A model generated the notes under the pieces. The model was not told the origin of the DNA and did not search any database. It worked only from the letters and a program-made list of their open reading frames with translations. From assembly GCA_947624765.1 (NCBI GenBank), contig CANQLS010000034.1, forward strand, positions 1 through 11,100: a stretch of 11,100 nt of DNA. The letters run 5' to 3'. Shown here one piece after another: positions 1 through 5,624 of this stretch (its first letter is position 1; every line of letters starts with the position of its first letter). The position numbers were made by a program, and so were the translations under genes. Source of the stretch: an uncultured Clostridia bacterium (lineage in GTDB: Bacteria > Bacillota > Clostridia > TANB77 > UBA1234).

Positions 1-84
1 ATGTACTTAAATGACTTTATAGATATGTGTAAAAAGTTTAATATAAAAATAACTATAGAAGAAAAAAATAATAAAAATTTATAA
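1..84 (+). CDS. C-terminal end of an unidentified plus-strand gene (or a 27-codon ORF)
   Basis: An open plus-strand frame runs from the first base of the window to a TAA at 82-84. It encodes a short, lysine- and asparagine-rich tail. The first codon is ATG, but no upstream sequence is visible, so it could be internal to a longer gene entering from the left. Support for a real gene is the terminator at 104-134, which begins about 20 bp after the stop. The tail is too short and too compositionally biased to assign a family. Confidence 0.4.
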   Translation: MYLNDFIDMCKKFNIKITIEEKNNKNL

Positions 85-103
85 TTAAAGTATATAAAGT
101 TAA

Positions 104-134
104 AAAATAGTAAGACCTAAAATCTTACTATTTT
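104..134. terminator. Bidirectional rho-independent terminator
   Basis: Bases 104-115 pair perfectly with 123-134 (12 bp, counting the A/T tract at the base), leaving a 7-nt loop. On the minus strand the stem runs straight into six T residues and more AT-rich sequence, so it ends the ATPase gene at 174-1379. On the plus strand the downstream tract is TTTTCTATTT, adequate for the reading frame ending at 84. It separates two convergent transcription units. Confidence 0.8.
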
Positions 135-160
135 CTATTTAATCTATATCTTTAGTTAAG

Positions 161-176
161 TAGTAATATTATATTA
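161..176. repeat. Left copy of 16-bp direct repeat flanking the ATPase gene
   Basis: TAGTAATATTATATTA occurs here and, base for base in the same orientation, at 1393-1408. It contains a 13-bp palindrome (TAATAT-T-ATATTA). The stop codon of the minus-strand ATPase gene (174-176) is the last triplet of this copy. The repeat is AT-only apart from one G, so chance is possible, but the exact bracketing of one gene is notable. Confidence 0.6.
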
Positions 177-1379
177 ATCCTCATTTAACAACCAGTCGAC
201 TATATTGACTTTTGTTATTCCATCATAGTCAGCTTCCATATCTAAATCAAAAGTTATTAAATATTTTGGATAATGATCCCCTGTTTTTTGTAGTGATTTT
301 AACTCTCTTTCTAATACTTTTTCATCTCGAACTGTTAATGCTACTTGATAATATTTTAATCCATCCCTATTTTCAGCAACAAAGTCTATTTCTAAATCCT
401 CCACTTTTCCGATATAAACTCTATATCCTCTTCTTAATAATTCAAGATAAACTATATTTTCTAATATATGTCCCATATCACTATATGATTTTTTACCAAG
501 TAAATAACTTCTAAGACCAGTATCAACAGCGTAATATTTATAATCTCTAGCAAGTAAATTTTTGCCATTTACATCAAATCTTTCTGCCTTATATATAAGA
601 AAGCTTTCCAAAAAGAAAGTTATATAATTCTCTACTGTATGATTATTTGTTTTTATTCCTTTGCTTGTTAATGTATCACTTATCTTTTTTACGGATATTG
701 AACTACCAATATTGTCATAAATATACTTGATAACACTCTCTAACAATATTTTATCTGTTATTTTATTTCTTGCCATAATATCTTTATAAACAACAGTTGA
801 AAAAATTCCATCTAAGTATTTATCTAAATCATTAGGATTAGTTTCTAATATAGCTAAATTACCTGGCATACCACCATTTTTCATATATTCCATAAAAATT
901 CTATCTGTACCTTCTTGTCTATTTTTAAAAGCTGACAGATATTCTTTAAATGATAATGGCAACATTTTTACTTCTATATATCTACCAGATAACAAAGTAG
1001 CAAGTTCGCCAGACAAAAGATATGCATTTGAACCAGTTATATATATATCAACATTTTTTTTGATATATAATCCATCCACTGCTTTTTGAAAATCAGGCAC
1101 ATTTTGAACTTCATCTAAAAATATATAATATTTTTCATCATTTTTTATTTGAGAATTTACATAGTTATATAATGACATATAGTCGTCAAAATGATATTCA
1201 GGATTTTCAAGATTTATTTTTATTATATTTTTTTCTTTAACTTTATTAGTTTTTAAATAATCTATAAATAAATCAAATAAAGTAGATTTTCCGCATCTTC
1301 TTATTCCAGTAATAACTTTTATTAAATCTTTATCTTTAAATCTTTTTAATAAATCTAAATATTCGGTTCTTTCTATCAT
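174..1379 (-). CDS. AAA-family ATPase with C-terminal DUF4143 domain
   Basis: A 401-residue protein of the AAA_14 plus DUF4143 type, a widespread bacterial ATP-binding family without a firmly established role. The N-terminal ATPase shows a Walker A loop GIRRCGKST (residues 25-33), a Walker B strand YYIFLDE (84-90) and a sensor-like ITGSN (114-118). After a helical middle, the C-terminal part (about 300-380) has the restriction-endonuclease-like pattern seen in the family: E307, then EID (330-332), then YYQVALTV (343-350). The start is firm: AAGGAG (1388-1393) lies 8 bp upstream of ATG. It is monocistronic, with its own promoter at 1400-1428 and terminator at 104-134. The length is normal for the family and no damage is visible. 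Such genes are scattered among genomes and are often accessory, which fits the flanking 16-bp repeats. Substrate and partner are unknown. Confidence 0.9.
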   Translation of the reverse strand: MIERTEYLDLLKRFKDKDLIKVITGIRRCGKSTLFDLFIDYLKTNKVKEKNIIKINLENPEYHFDDYMSLYNYVNSQIKNDEKYYIFLDEVQNVPDFQKAVDGLYIKKNVDIYITGSNAYLLSGELATLLSGRYIEVKMLPLSFKEYLSAFKNRQEGTDRIFMEYMKNGGMPGNLAILETNPNDLDKYLDGIFSTVVYKDIMARNKITDKILLESVIKYIYDNIGSSISVKKISDTLTSKGIKTNNHTVENYITFFLESFLIYKAERFDVNGKNLLARDYKYYAVDTGLRSYLLGKKSYSDMGHILENIVYLELLRRGYRVYIGKVEDLEIDFVAENRDGLKYYQVALTVRDEKVLERELKSLQKTGDHYPKYLITFDLDMEADYDGITKVNIVDWLLNED

Positions 1380-1392
1380 AAGACCATCTCCT

Positions 1393-1408
1393 TAGTAATA
1401 TTATATTA
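1393..1408. repeat. Right copy of 16-bp direct repeat flanking the ATPase gene
   Basis: Identical to 161-176 and in the same orientation. This copy contains the -10 box of the ATPase promoter on the minus strand and touches its Shine-Dalgarno site. The two copies delimit a segment of about 1.25 kb holding exactly one gene. Confidence 0.6.
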
Positions 1409-1428
1409 CAAATCTTAAAGATAGTCAA
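1400..1428 (-). promoter_or_regulatory. Sigma-A-type promoter of the ATPase gene
   Basis: On the minus strand, TTGACT (1423-1428) is followed after exactly 17 bp by a consensus TATAAT (1400-1405). Transcription should start near 1393, right at the AAGGAG Shine-Dalgarno site (1388-1393), giving a leader of only about 15 nt. The near-consensus boxes suggest constitutive expression. The -10 box lies inside the right direct repeat. Confidence 0.8.
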
Positions 1429-1454
1429 ACTTTTGGAAATATTTTTCCAAAAGT
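1429..1454 (-). terminator. Hairpin, probable terminator of the cmk-ylbF-peptidase operon
   Basis: Bases 1429-1439 pair perfectly with 1444-1454 (11 bp) around the loop TATT. It lies about 32 bp after the peptidase gene's stop codon in the direction of transcription. The following T-run on the minus strand is short (TTT, then GAC), so it is a weak terminator by sequence. It directly abuts the -35 box of the ATPase promoter, which separates the two units. Confidence 0.5.
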
Positions 1455-1486
1455 CTTAAAATTCGACACGTTTTGGAATTGCTTTT

Positions 1487-2149
1487 CTAAATTATGCAAT
1501 TCATCAATACAAATACTGCTAATTTAATAAGTATTGGTGAAATATAGGAAAAATACATTCCAGCAATTGTTTTAGGTATGATTTCTTCATATTTTTCAGC
1601 TATAGAATCTAAATTCTTTTTTCCTAAATATTTTTTAGATACCATAACACTACGATATACTGCATCTGCTTCTAATATAATGCGATAATAAAATGATAAA
1701 AACGAAATAAGAAAAGAAATCATTATTAGTTCTAATGAACCCTTTCCAAATAACAATAATATAAATAAAATAAAATCATATAAATTTTTTATATTTGCCA
1801 AAGTAAAATTAATCCAATGAGTTTTTTTATCTTGTACAGAATGAACACATTCATGTGCAATAAAAAGAACTCTAGTGTAATTTTTCCTGCTGCTTTCTGT
1901 ATCGCTTAATATCATTTTGTCTTGAAAAAATATATAAGCACTTGATTTTGCATTTGAATCTAATTGAATTTCACATTCATGACCAACTTGTTTTTGTATC
2001 TCTTTGCAAATTTCTTCATTATTTGGCAATGCTTCTGTTATCTTATCAAAAGATACATTTGTTGCTAATTCTTTCGTTTCTTGCAAAGTTTTGTGATTAA
2101 CGATTAACAAAAATATAATAGCTATTAAAAGTATGAATAATATAATCAT
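1487..2149 (-). CDS. Membrane zinc metallopeptidase, YugP-like (Zn_peptidase_2)
   Basis: A 220-residue membrane protein with a hydrophobic N-terminal anchor (about 1-17), a soluble segment carrying the zinc motif HECVH (99-103), further hydrophobic stretches (about 124-158) and a hydrophobic C-terminus (about 203-220). E160 in the segment LEADAV lies at the position expected for the third zinc ligand of a gluzincin-type site. Architecture and length match the YugP family of putative neutral zinc membrane peptidases, whose substrates are unknown. The motif here (HECVHSVQ) differs from the HELGHA-type motif I recall as usual, so this is a divergent member. It is the last gene of the cmk operon: its Shine-Dalgarno site (TAGGAG) overlaps the TAG stop of the YlbF gene, with 9 bp between the two genes, so it is probably translationally coupled. 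Confidence 0.8.
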   Translation of the reverse strand: MIILFILLIAIIFLLIVNHKTLQETKELATNVSFDKITEALPNNEEICKEIQKQVGHECEIQLDSNAKSSAYIFFQDKMILSDTESSRKNYTRVLFIAHECVHSVQDKKTHWINFTLANIKNLYDFILFILLLFGKGSLELIMISFLISFLSFYYRIILEADAVYRSVMVSKKYLGKKNLDSIAEKYEEIIPKTIAGMYFSYISPILIKLAVFVLMNCII

Positions 2150-2158
2150 CTTCTACTC

Positions 2159-2494
2159 CTATTCTAATATTTCTTTTAATCCTTCTCCTATAATTTTATA
2201 AATATCAGATAGCATTACGTCAAATTGAACTTCTTTATCGAAAAATTCTTTTATCTTTGGATTACTAACTAAGATTTGATATAAATTTTGTAATTTTTCC
2301 ATCTTTTCACCATCTGCTTCTTGACCTTGCATTAACAAAGATTGTACTTCTGCTTGCATATCCCTAAAGTTTTTAATCATTTCTTTATTTTTATCATCTT
2401 GATATAACTCGTCCTTAATTTTCATATATTGTTTTACTTCTTCACTTTCTTTAATTGATCTTACTAATTCATGAACTTTATCATATGGGTTCAT
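2159..2494 (-). CDS. YlbF/YmcA-family regulator
   Basis: A 111-residue, wholly helical, highly charged protein of the Com_YlbF (PF06133) type. The conserved look is an N-terminal helix (VHELVRSIKESEEVKQYMKI), then a long helix with KNKEMIKNFRDMQAEVQ, then a C-terminal segment with NPKIKEFF and YKIIGEGLKEIL. In Bacillus subtilis, YlbF and YmcA act with YaaT in a complex that steers RNase Y and supports competence, biofilm formation and sporulation. Whether this copy does the same is inference, since the family has several paralogues. Its Shine-Dalgarno site AAAGGAG lies inside the last codons of cmk, whose TGA stop is 3 bp before this ATG, so it is strongly coupled to cmk. There is no membrane segment; it should be cytoplasmic. 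Confidence 0.8.
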   Translation of the reverse strand: MNPYDKVHELVRSIKESEEVKQYMKIKDELYQDDKNKEMIKNFRDMQAEVQSLLMQGQEADGEKMEKLQNLYQILVSNPKIKEFFDKEVQFDVMLSDIYKIIGEGLKEILE

Positions 2495-2497
2495 TTT

Positions 2498-3151
2498 TCA
2501 TTCTCCTTTCATTTTTACATATTGTAGAATTTCTTTATATACTTCTTCAATGGACTTTCCTGTAGAATCTACTACATTTGCATCTGGAGCTATTTTCAAA
2601 GCTCCAACTTTTTTATGCATATCCATTTCATCTCTTTCTTGAATAGTTTGATATACTTCATTATACGAAACTTCCATGCCTTTGTCTAGCATTTCTTTAT
2701 ATCTTCTTTGCACTCTTTCTTCTAATGTTGCAGTTAAATAAATTTTTACTTCCGCATTTGGAAATACCACAGTAGTAATATCTCGTCCTTCCATTACAAT
2801 ATTTTTAGAGCTGCCTAAATTACGTTGTTGCTCGACTAATTTTTCTCTTATTATAACAATTGATGAAACTAGTGACACAAGATTATTCACTTCTTGTGTT
2901 CTAATCTTTCCAGACACATCTTCGCCATCTAATAAAATATGCTGATTATCATCAAAATCTAAGTTTGTATTATCTAATAGTTTTTTAATACCATTCTCAT
3001 CATCAAGAGAAATTTTTTCGCGAATTACTTTTAATGTAATAGCACGATACATAGCTCCTGTATCAATATATACATAGCCTAATCGTTCTGATAATAATTT
3101 ACTAATAGTTCCCTTGCCTGTACCGGCAGGTCCATCAATCGCTATAATCAT
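2498..3151 (-). CDS. cmk: Cytidylate kinase
   Basis: A 217-residue (d)CMP kinase, transferring phosphate from ATP to CMP or dCMP in pyrimidine nucleotide supply. The P-loop GPAGTGKGT is at residues 7-15, followed by the family signature YIDTGAMYRA (28-37). Further hallmarks are EGRDITT (121-127, CMP-binding Arg-Asp), the lid-region RRYKEM (149-154) and RDEMDMHK (173-180) before APDANVVDST. The length is typical. The start is well supported by AAAGGAG 8-9 bp upstream. It is the first gene of a three-gene operon with the YlbF-family and peptidase genes, driven by the promoter at 3190-3218. The rpsA-like S1 gene that sits next to cmk in some Firmicutes is absent here. Confidence 0.96.
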   Translation of the reverse strand: MIIAIDGPAGTGKGTISKLLSERLGYVYIDTGAMYRAITLKVIREKISLDDENGIKKLLDNTNLDFDDNQHILLDGEDVSGKIRTQEVNNLVSLVSSIVIIREKLVEQQRNLGSSKNIVMEGRDITTVVFPNAEVKIYLTATLEERVQRRYKEMLDKGMEVSYNEVYQTIQERDEMDMHKKVGALKIAPDANVVDSTGKSIEEVYKEILQYVKMKGE

Positions 3152-3189
3152 ATTTTCGGCTCCTTTTCATTACCTTTTCTTCTTAATTT

Positions 3190-3218
3190 ATTTTATCAAT
3201 CATCTTGTCATATTGCAA
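3190..3218 (-). promoter_or_regulatory. Sigma-A-type promoter of the cmk operon
   Basis: On the minus strand, TTGCAA (3213-3218) and TAAAAT (3190-3195) are separated by 17 bp, with transcription expected to start near 3183, about 30 bp before the cmk ATG. It lies in the roughly 100-bp divergent gap with the plus-strand gene starting at 3255. Confidence 0.65.
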
Positions 3219-3232
3219 GAAAATTTTACATA
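3205..3232 (+). promoter_or_regulatory. Possible promoter of the DUF1980-like gene
   Basis: TTGTCA (3205-3210) and TACATA (3227-3232) are 16 bp apart on the plus strand and about 22 bp before the ATG at 3255. The -10 box is a weak match. It overlaps the cmk promoter on the other strand, so the two would compete for RNA polymerase. Confidence 0.35.
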
Positions 3233-3254
3233 CTTATTACTGAGGTGGTGCTAT

Positions 3255-3728
3255 ATGAAAATTATTAATTTAAAAGTAAGTGTTCCTAAAATATTATTAT
3301 TTCTCATTATAATCATTGCTATTATTTTTGTTTTTAGTGCATTAGTTCGATTTTTAAATTTTGCTACGAATGAAGAAATTGTAATGACAAATGAAAATTA
3401 TACAACAATATTAAAAGATTGCCACCAAAATATTGATAATTATGTTGGAAAGAAAATTCATGCAACGGGATATGTTTTTCGTGCTAATGATTTTAAATCA
3501 AATGAATTTGTTTTGGCAAGAGATATGCTGATTAACAACACTGAAGCACAAATTGTGGGATTTCTTTGTCAATATCCAAATGCTAATGAATTTGAAGATA
3601 ATGTTTGGATAGAAATAGCTGGAAAAATCACAAAAGGAGATTATCACGGGGAAATGCCAATAGTACAAATAGAAAGCATGAAAAAAATTACAACACCAGA
3701 AGACATTTTTGTGCACAAACCAGAATAA
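3255..3728 (+). CDS. Membrane-anchored protein resembling the DUF1980 C-terminal domain of TIGR03943/YcgQ
   Basis: A 157-residue protein with one N-terminal transmembrane helix (about 12-34) and a soluble domain (about 45-155). The soluble part carries the pattern I recall from the C-terminal half of YcgQ/TIGR03943 proteins: VGKKIHATGYVFR (65-77), FVLARDM (85-91), AQIVGFLC (98-105), WIEIAGKI (118-125), P135-IVQIESMKKI and a final PEDIFVH. It looks like an OB-like beta fold. Full-length family members have several N-terminal membrane helices and pair with a YraQ/DUF318 permease; neither is present here. The Cys-Cys pair I remember after the FVLAR segment appears to be N94-N95. The start is ATG at 3255, after a GAGGTGG Shine-Dalgarno site; the frame is open further upstream but overlaps cmk and lacks a site. 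Its role is unknown. It is the only plus-strand gene in the middle of the window. Confidence 0.65.
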   Translation: MKIINLKVSVPKILLFLIIIIAIIFVFSALVRFLNFATNEEIVMTNENYTTILKDCHQNIDNYVGKKIHATGYVFRANDFKSNEFVLARDMLINNTEAQIVGFLCQYPNANEFEDNVWIEIAGKITKGDYHGEMPIVQIESMKKITTPEDIFVHKPE

Positions 3729-3750
3729 AAAATCTTAATAAATAATAAAA

Positions 3751-3865
3751 ATTGCAAAATAATTGAGGCAAGTTCTAGGCGGACGAACAAGGACACCGGA
3801 GGCGTACAGGTGGTACGTTGAGGATGCCCGACGTGAAGTCCAACAACGAAATTGTCCAATTATTT
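3751..3865. repeat. Structured GC-rich intergenic element, copy 1
   Basis: A 115-bp element matching 112 of 115 positions in copy 2, offset by 129 bp; the differences (3785, 3789, 3827) are all transitions. It begins with the 15-bp arm ATTGCAAAATAATTG, but its right arm keeps only 9 matching bases (CAATTATTT) before diverging into a 12-bp AT-rich link that runs up to copy 2's inverted repeat. Inside, GGAC (3781-3784) can pair with GTCC (3838-3841) and GCGTAC (3802-3807) with GTACGT (3813-3818). The stem GGACA with TGCCC has one mismatch, caused by C3827. It lies 22 bp after the stop of the plus-strand gene. Confidence 0.85.
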
Positions 3866-3877
3866 CTGATATTTTTT

Positions 3878-4002
3878 AGATTGCAAAATAATTGAGGCAA
3901 GTTCTAGGCGGACAAACGAGGACACCGGAGGCGTACAGGTGGTACGTTGAGGATGTCCGACGTGAAGTCCAACAACGAAATTGTCCAATTATTTTGCAAT
4001 CT
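3878..4002. repeat. Structured GC-rich element with 17-bp terminal inverted repeats, copy 2
   Basis: A 125-bp element bounded by a perfect 17-bp inverted repeat (3878-3894 with 3986-4002). The 91-bp interior is about 54% G+C by hand count, far above the flanks. It holds nested pairings on one axis: GGAC (3910-3913) with GTCC (3967-3970), GGACACC (3920-3926) with GG-A-TGTCC (3951-3958, one bulged A), and GCGTAC (3931-3936) with GTACGT (3942-3947) around a five-base loop. The right end stops 1 bp before the stop codon of the permease gene. I do not recognise it as a named RNA or insertion sequence. It may be a MITE-like mobile repeat or a structured RNA. Confidence 0.85.
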
Positions 4003-4003
4003 C

Positions 4004-5101
4004 TCACTTTTCATCAAACAAATCCTTAAACAACCCCCTATCCAACTGCTTAGCAAAAATACATTTTAAAATCATTAATGTTATTGGTCCTAAAATTAGT
4101 CCAAATACACCTGCTACTCTAAAACCTGCGTACATAGCAAATAATGTAATTAATGGATGAATTCCAAATTGCTTACTAACAAGTTTTGGTTCTATAAATT
4201 GTCTAATAATGAAAATGGCAATATAAGTTATTGCAATTGCAATACCAAAACCAACTTGACCTGTTGCAAAAAGCCAAATTGCCCAAGGAACTAATACAGT
4301 TCCTACTCCTAGTATAGGCAAAATATCTACAATTGCAATAATAATAGCTAGCATAAATGGATAAGAAATTTCAAAACCTATCATGCGACAAATTGTAAAT
4401 GATAAATATAATTCAGCAAAAGTAATCAAAATAATCTTTGCATAAACACGTACATATCCCCCAATTGTAGATAAAGTTTCTCCTATTACTTGTGTTACTC
4501 TTTTTATCCACGCTTTGGGCATATGATGCTCCAACATATCAATTACATAAATTCTATCTTTAGTAAAGAAAATTAATGCTAAAATTGTAATCACAATATT
4601 TGTGATTACTGTTGGTACTGAAAATAGCCATTGTAATAGTTTGCCTGCTAGATTTTTAATATAACTACCAAAATCATTAAAGAATTCAACAATAGAATTC
4701 TCAGCTCCAGCAATTACTTGCTCTGGTATGCCAGGATAACGTTCTCCTATAGTAGAAATAAATTGTTCTGTGTTATTAATAATATCTGTAATATACGGTC
4801 CTAAATTAGATGTTAATTTAATAACTTCGTCTGCTAATGAAATTGAACCCCAAACAATACCACATGTAAATAAAATAATTGTAAGCCCTACTACCAATAT
4901 AGCACTCACTCTTCGGCTTAATTTTAGTTTATTCATGCAAAATTTAATAATTGGTTCAATGATTAACGCAATAATTGCAGCAATAAAAAATGGCATAAAA
5001 TAAACTGCAAATTTATACAATAAGTATAGCAATAACAATGTGCCTAAAAAAACTCCAACTCTTCCTGCAATTTTAATAAATTTTTGCTTGTCCTTTTCCA
5101 T
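4004..5101 (-). CDS. YtvI-like AI-2E family permease
   Basis: A 365-residue polytopic membrane protein of the AI-2E transporter family (PF01594). Two hydrophobic segments near the N-terminus (about 14-50) and a third (about 64-87) precede a soluble, partly helical section (about 90-155). A membrane block follows, including about 163-179 and 223-350. Conserved C-terminal motifs are DILPILGVG (259-267), RQFIEPKLVSKQFGIHPL (300-317) and GLILGPI (334-340). These and the length match YtvI, the sporulation integral membrane protein of Bacillus, better than YdiK- or TqsA-type members. What YtvI transports is not established, and a role in sporulation here is inference. The start is supported by GAGGT 8-9 bp upstream. 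The gene stands alone, with a promoter at 5134-5162. It converges with the gene at 3255-3728, and its stop codon abuts the repeat pair. Confidence 0.85.
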   Translation of the reverse strand: MEKDKQKFIKIAGRVGVFLGTLLLLYLLYKFAVYFMPFFIAAIIALIIEPIIKFCMNKLKLSRRVSAILVVGLTIILFTCGIVWGSISLADEVIKLTSNLGPYITDIINNTEQFISTIGERYPGIPEQVIAGAENSIVEFFNDFGSYIKNLAGKLLQWLFSVPTVITNIVITILALIFFTKDRIYVIDMLEHHMPKAWIKRVTQVIGETLSTIGGYVRVYAKIILITFAELYLSFTICRMIGFEISYPFMLAIIIAIVDILPILGVGTVLVPWAIWLFATGQVGFGIAIAITYIAIFIIRQFIEPKLVSKQFGIHPLITLFAMYAGFRVAGVFGLILGPITLMILKCIFAKQLDRGLFKDLFDEK

Positions 5102-5133
5102 ATAATCTACCTCACTTTTTTCATTCTCATCTA

Positions 5134-5162
5134 ATTATCCCACATATCAATGTCGAAATCAA
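5134..5162 (-). promoter_or_regulatory. Promoter of the YtvI-like permease gene
   Basis: On the minus strand, TTGATT (5157-5162) and GATAAT (5134-5139) are separated by 17 bp. The -35 box begins right after the U-tract of the upstream operon's terminator, and the ATG lies about 33 bp beyond the -10 box. The match to sigma-A is good but not perfect; no sporulation sigma-factor promoter was evident by eye. Confidence 0.6.
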
Positions 5163-5163
5163 T

Positions 5164-5198
5164 CAAAAAAGCACAAGAAAATATTTTCTAGTGCTTTT
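5164..5198 (-). terminator. Rho-independent terminator of the glycolytic operon
   Basis: On the minus strand the stem is GCAC with GTGC (5191-5194 with 5171-5174), then one A-A mismatch, then the palindrome AGAAAATATTTTCT (5176-5189). It is followed by TTTTTTGATT (5161-5170 read in reverse). It starts about 10 bp after the stop of the 132-aa gene and closes the gap-to-hypothetical operon. Confidence 0.85.
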
Positions 5199-5208
5199 CT
5201 GACTTTCA

Positions 5209-5607
5209 TTATTTCTTTTCAGATTTTTCTTTTAATGCAGTATCTAAAGAAACAAAATTCATATGCGCCTTTTTTGCTATTTCATCTTTTCTTGCTCTTT
5301 TTTGTTTTTCTTTTTCATCTTGTTGATTTTTCAAAATTGCCTGTTCTAATTTTTTCTTTTCTTCTTCATTTTCACACCAATATTCATGATATAAAAAAGC
5401 AATCATATTTTTAGTTTCTTGTCTTGTAATTTGGTCACTAAGTGGTTTTGAAAAATCAAAATCTGGAATATAACCATATTTTTTTTCTTCTTTTATTTCT
5501 CTTAAAATTTTAGGTGGAATTTTGCTCTTATACTTTTCACCTAAATGATTTATAATAACTTCTAATTCAGCATAAGCATATCGTTTTTCATAATTTAGTT
5601 CTTCCAT
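5209..5607 (-). CDS. Conserved-looking hypothetical protein, 132 aa
   Basis: A charged, soluble protein with no signal peptide or membrane helix. Residues 1-79 look like a small helical domain (NYEKRYAYAELEVIINHL; then KIPPKILREIKEEKKYGY at 29-46; then an ITRQETKNMIAFLYHEYWC segment at 60-78). Residues 80-112 are a lysine/glutamate-rich, probably coiled-coil helix, and the tail is basic. I recognise the general type as a small conserved Firmicute protein but know no function for it. It is the last gene of the glycolytic operon, 17 bp after the preceding stop, with a good AAGGAG site, and a strong terminator follows directly. Being cotranscribed with glycolytic genes does not by itself imply a metabolic role. 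Confidence 0.75.
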   Translation of the reverse strand: MEELNYEKRYAYAELEVIINHLGEKYKSKIPPKILREIKEEKKYGYIPDFDFSKPLSDQITRQETKNMIAFLYHEYWCENEEEKKKLEQAILKNQQDEKEKQKRARKDEIAKKAHMNFVSLDTALKEKSEKK

Positions 5608-5624
5608 AATTTTCTCCTTATAAA

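Noticed and set aside
3114..3254. Upstream extension of the plus-strand gene to an ATG at 3114
   Set aside because: The extension overlaps the start of cmk and its promoter region, has no ribosome-binding site, and would put an unrelated stretch before the membrane anchor. The ATG at 3255 has a GAGGTGG site at proper spacing.
3644..3859. Minus-strand ORF of about 71 codons running through repeat copy 1
   Set aside because: It needs a TTG start, overlaps the DUF1980-like gene antisense, and its protein comes from the structured repeat. Copy 2 keeps a similar frame only because the DNA is nearly identical; the pairing pattern explains the conservation better than coding does.
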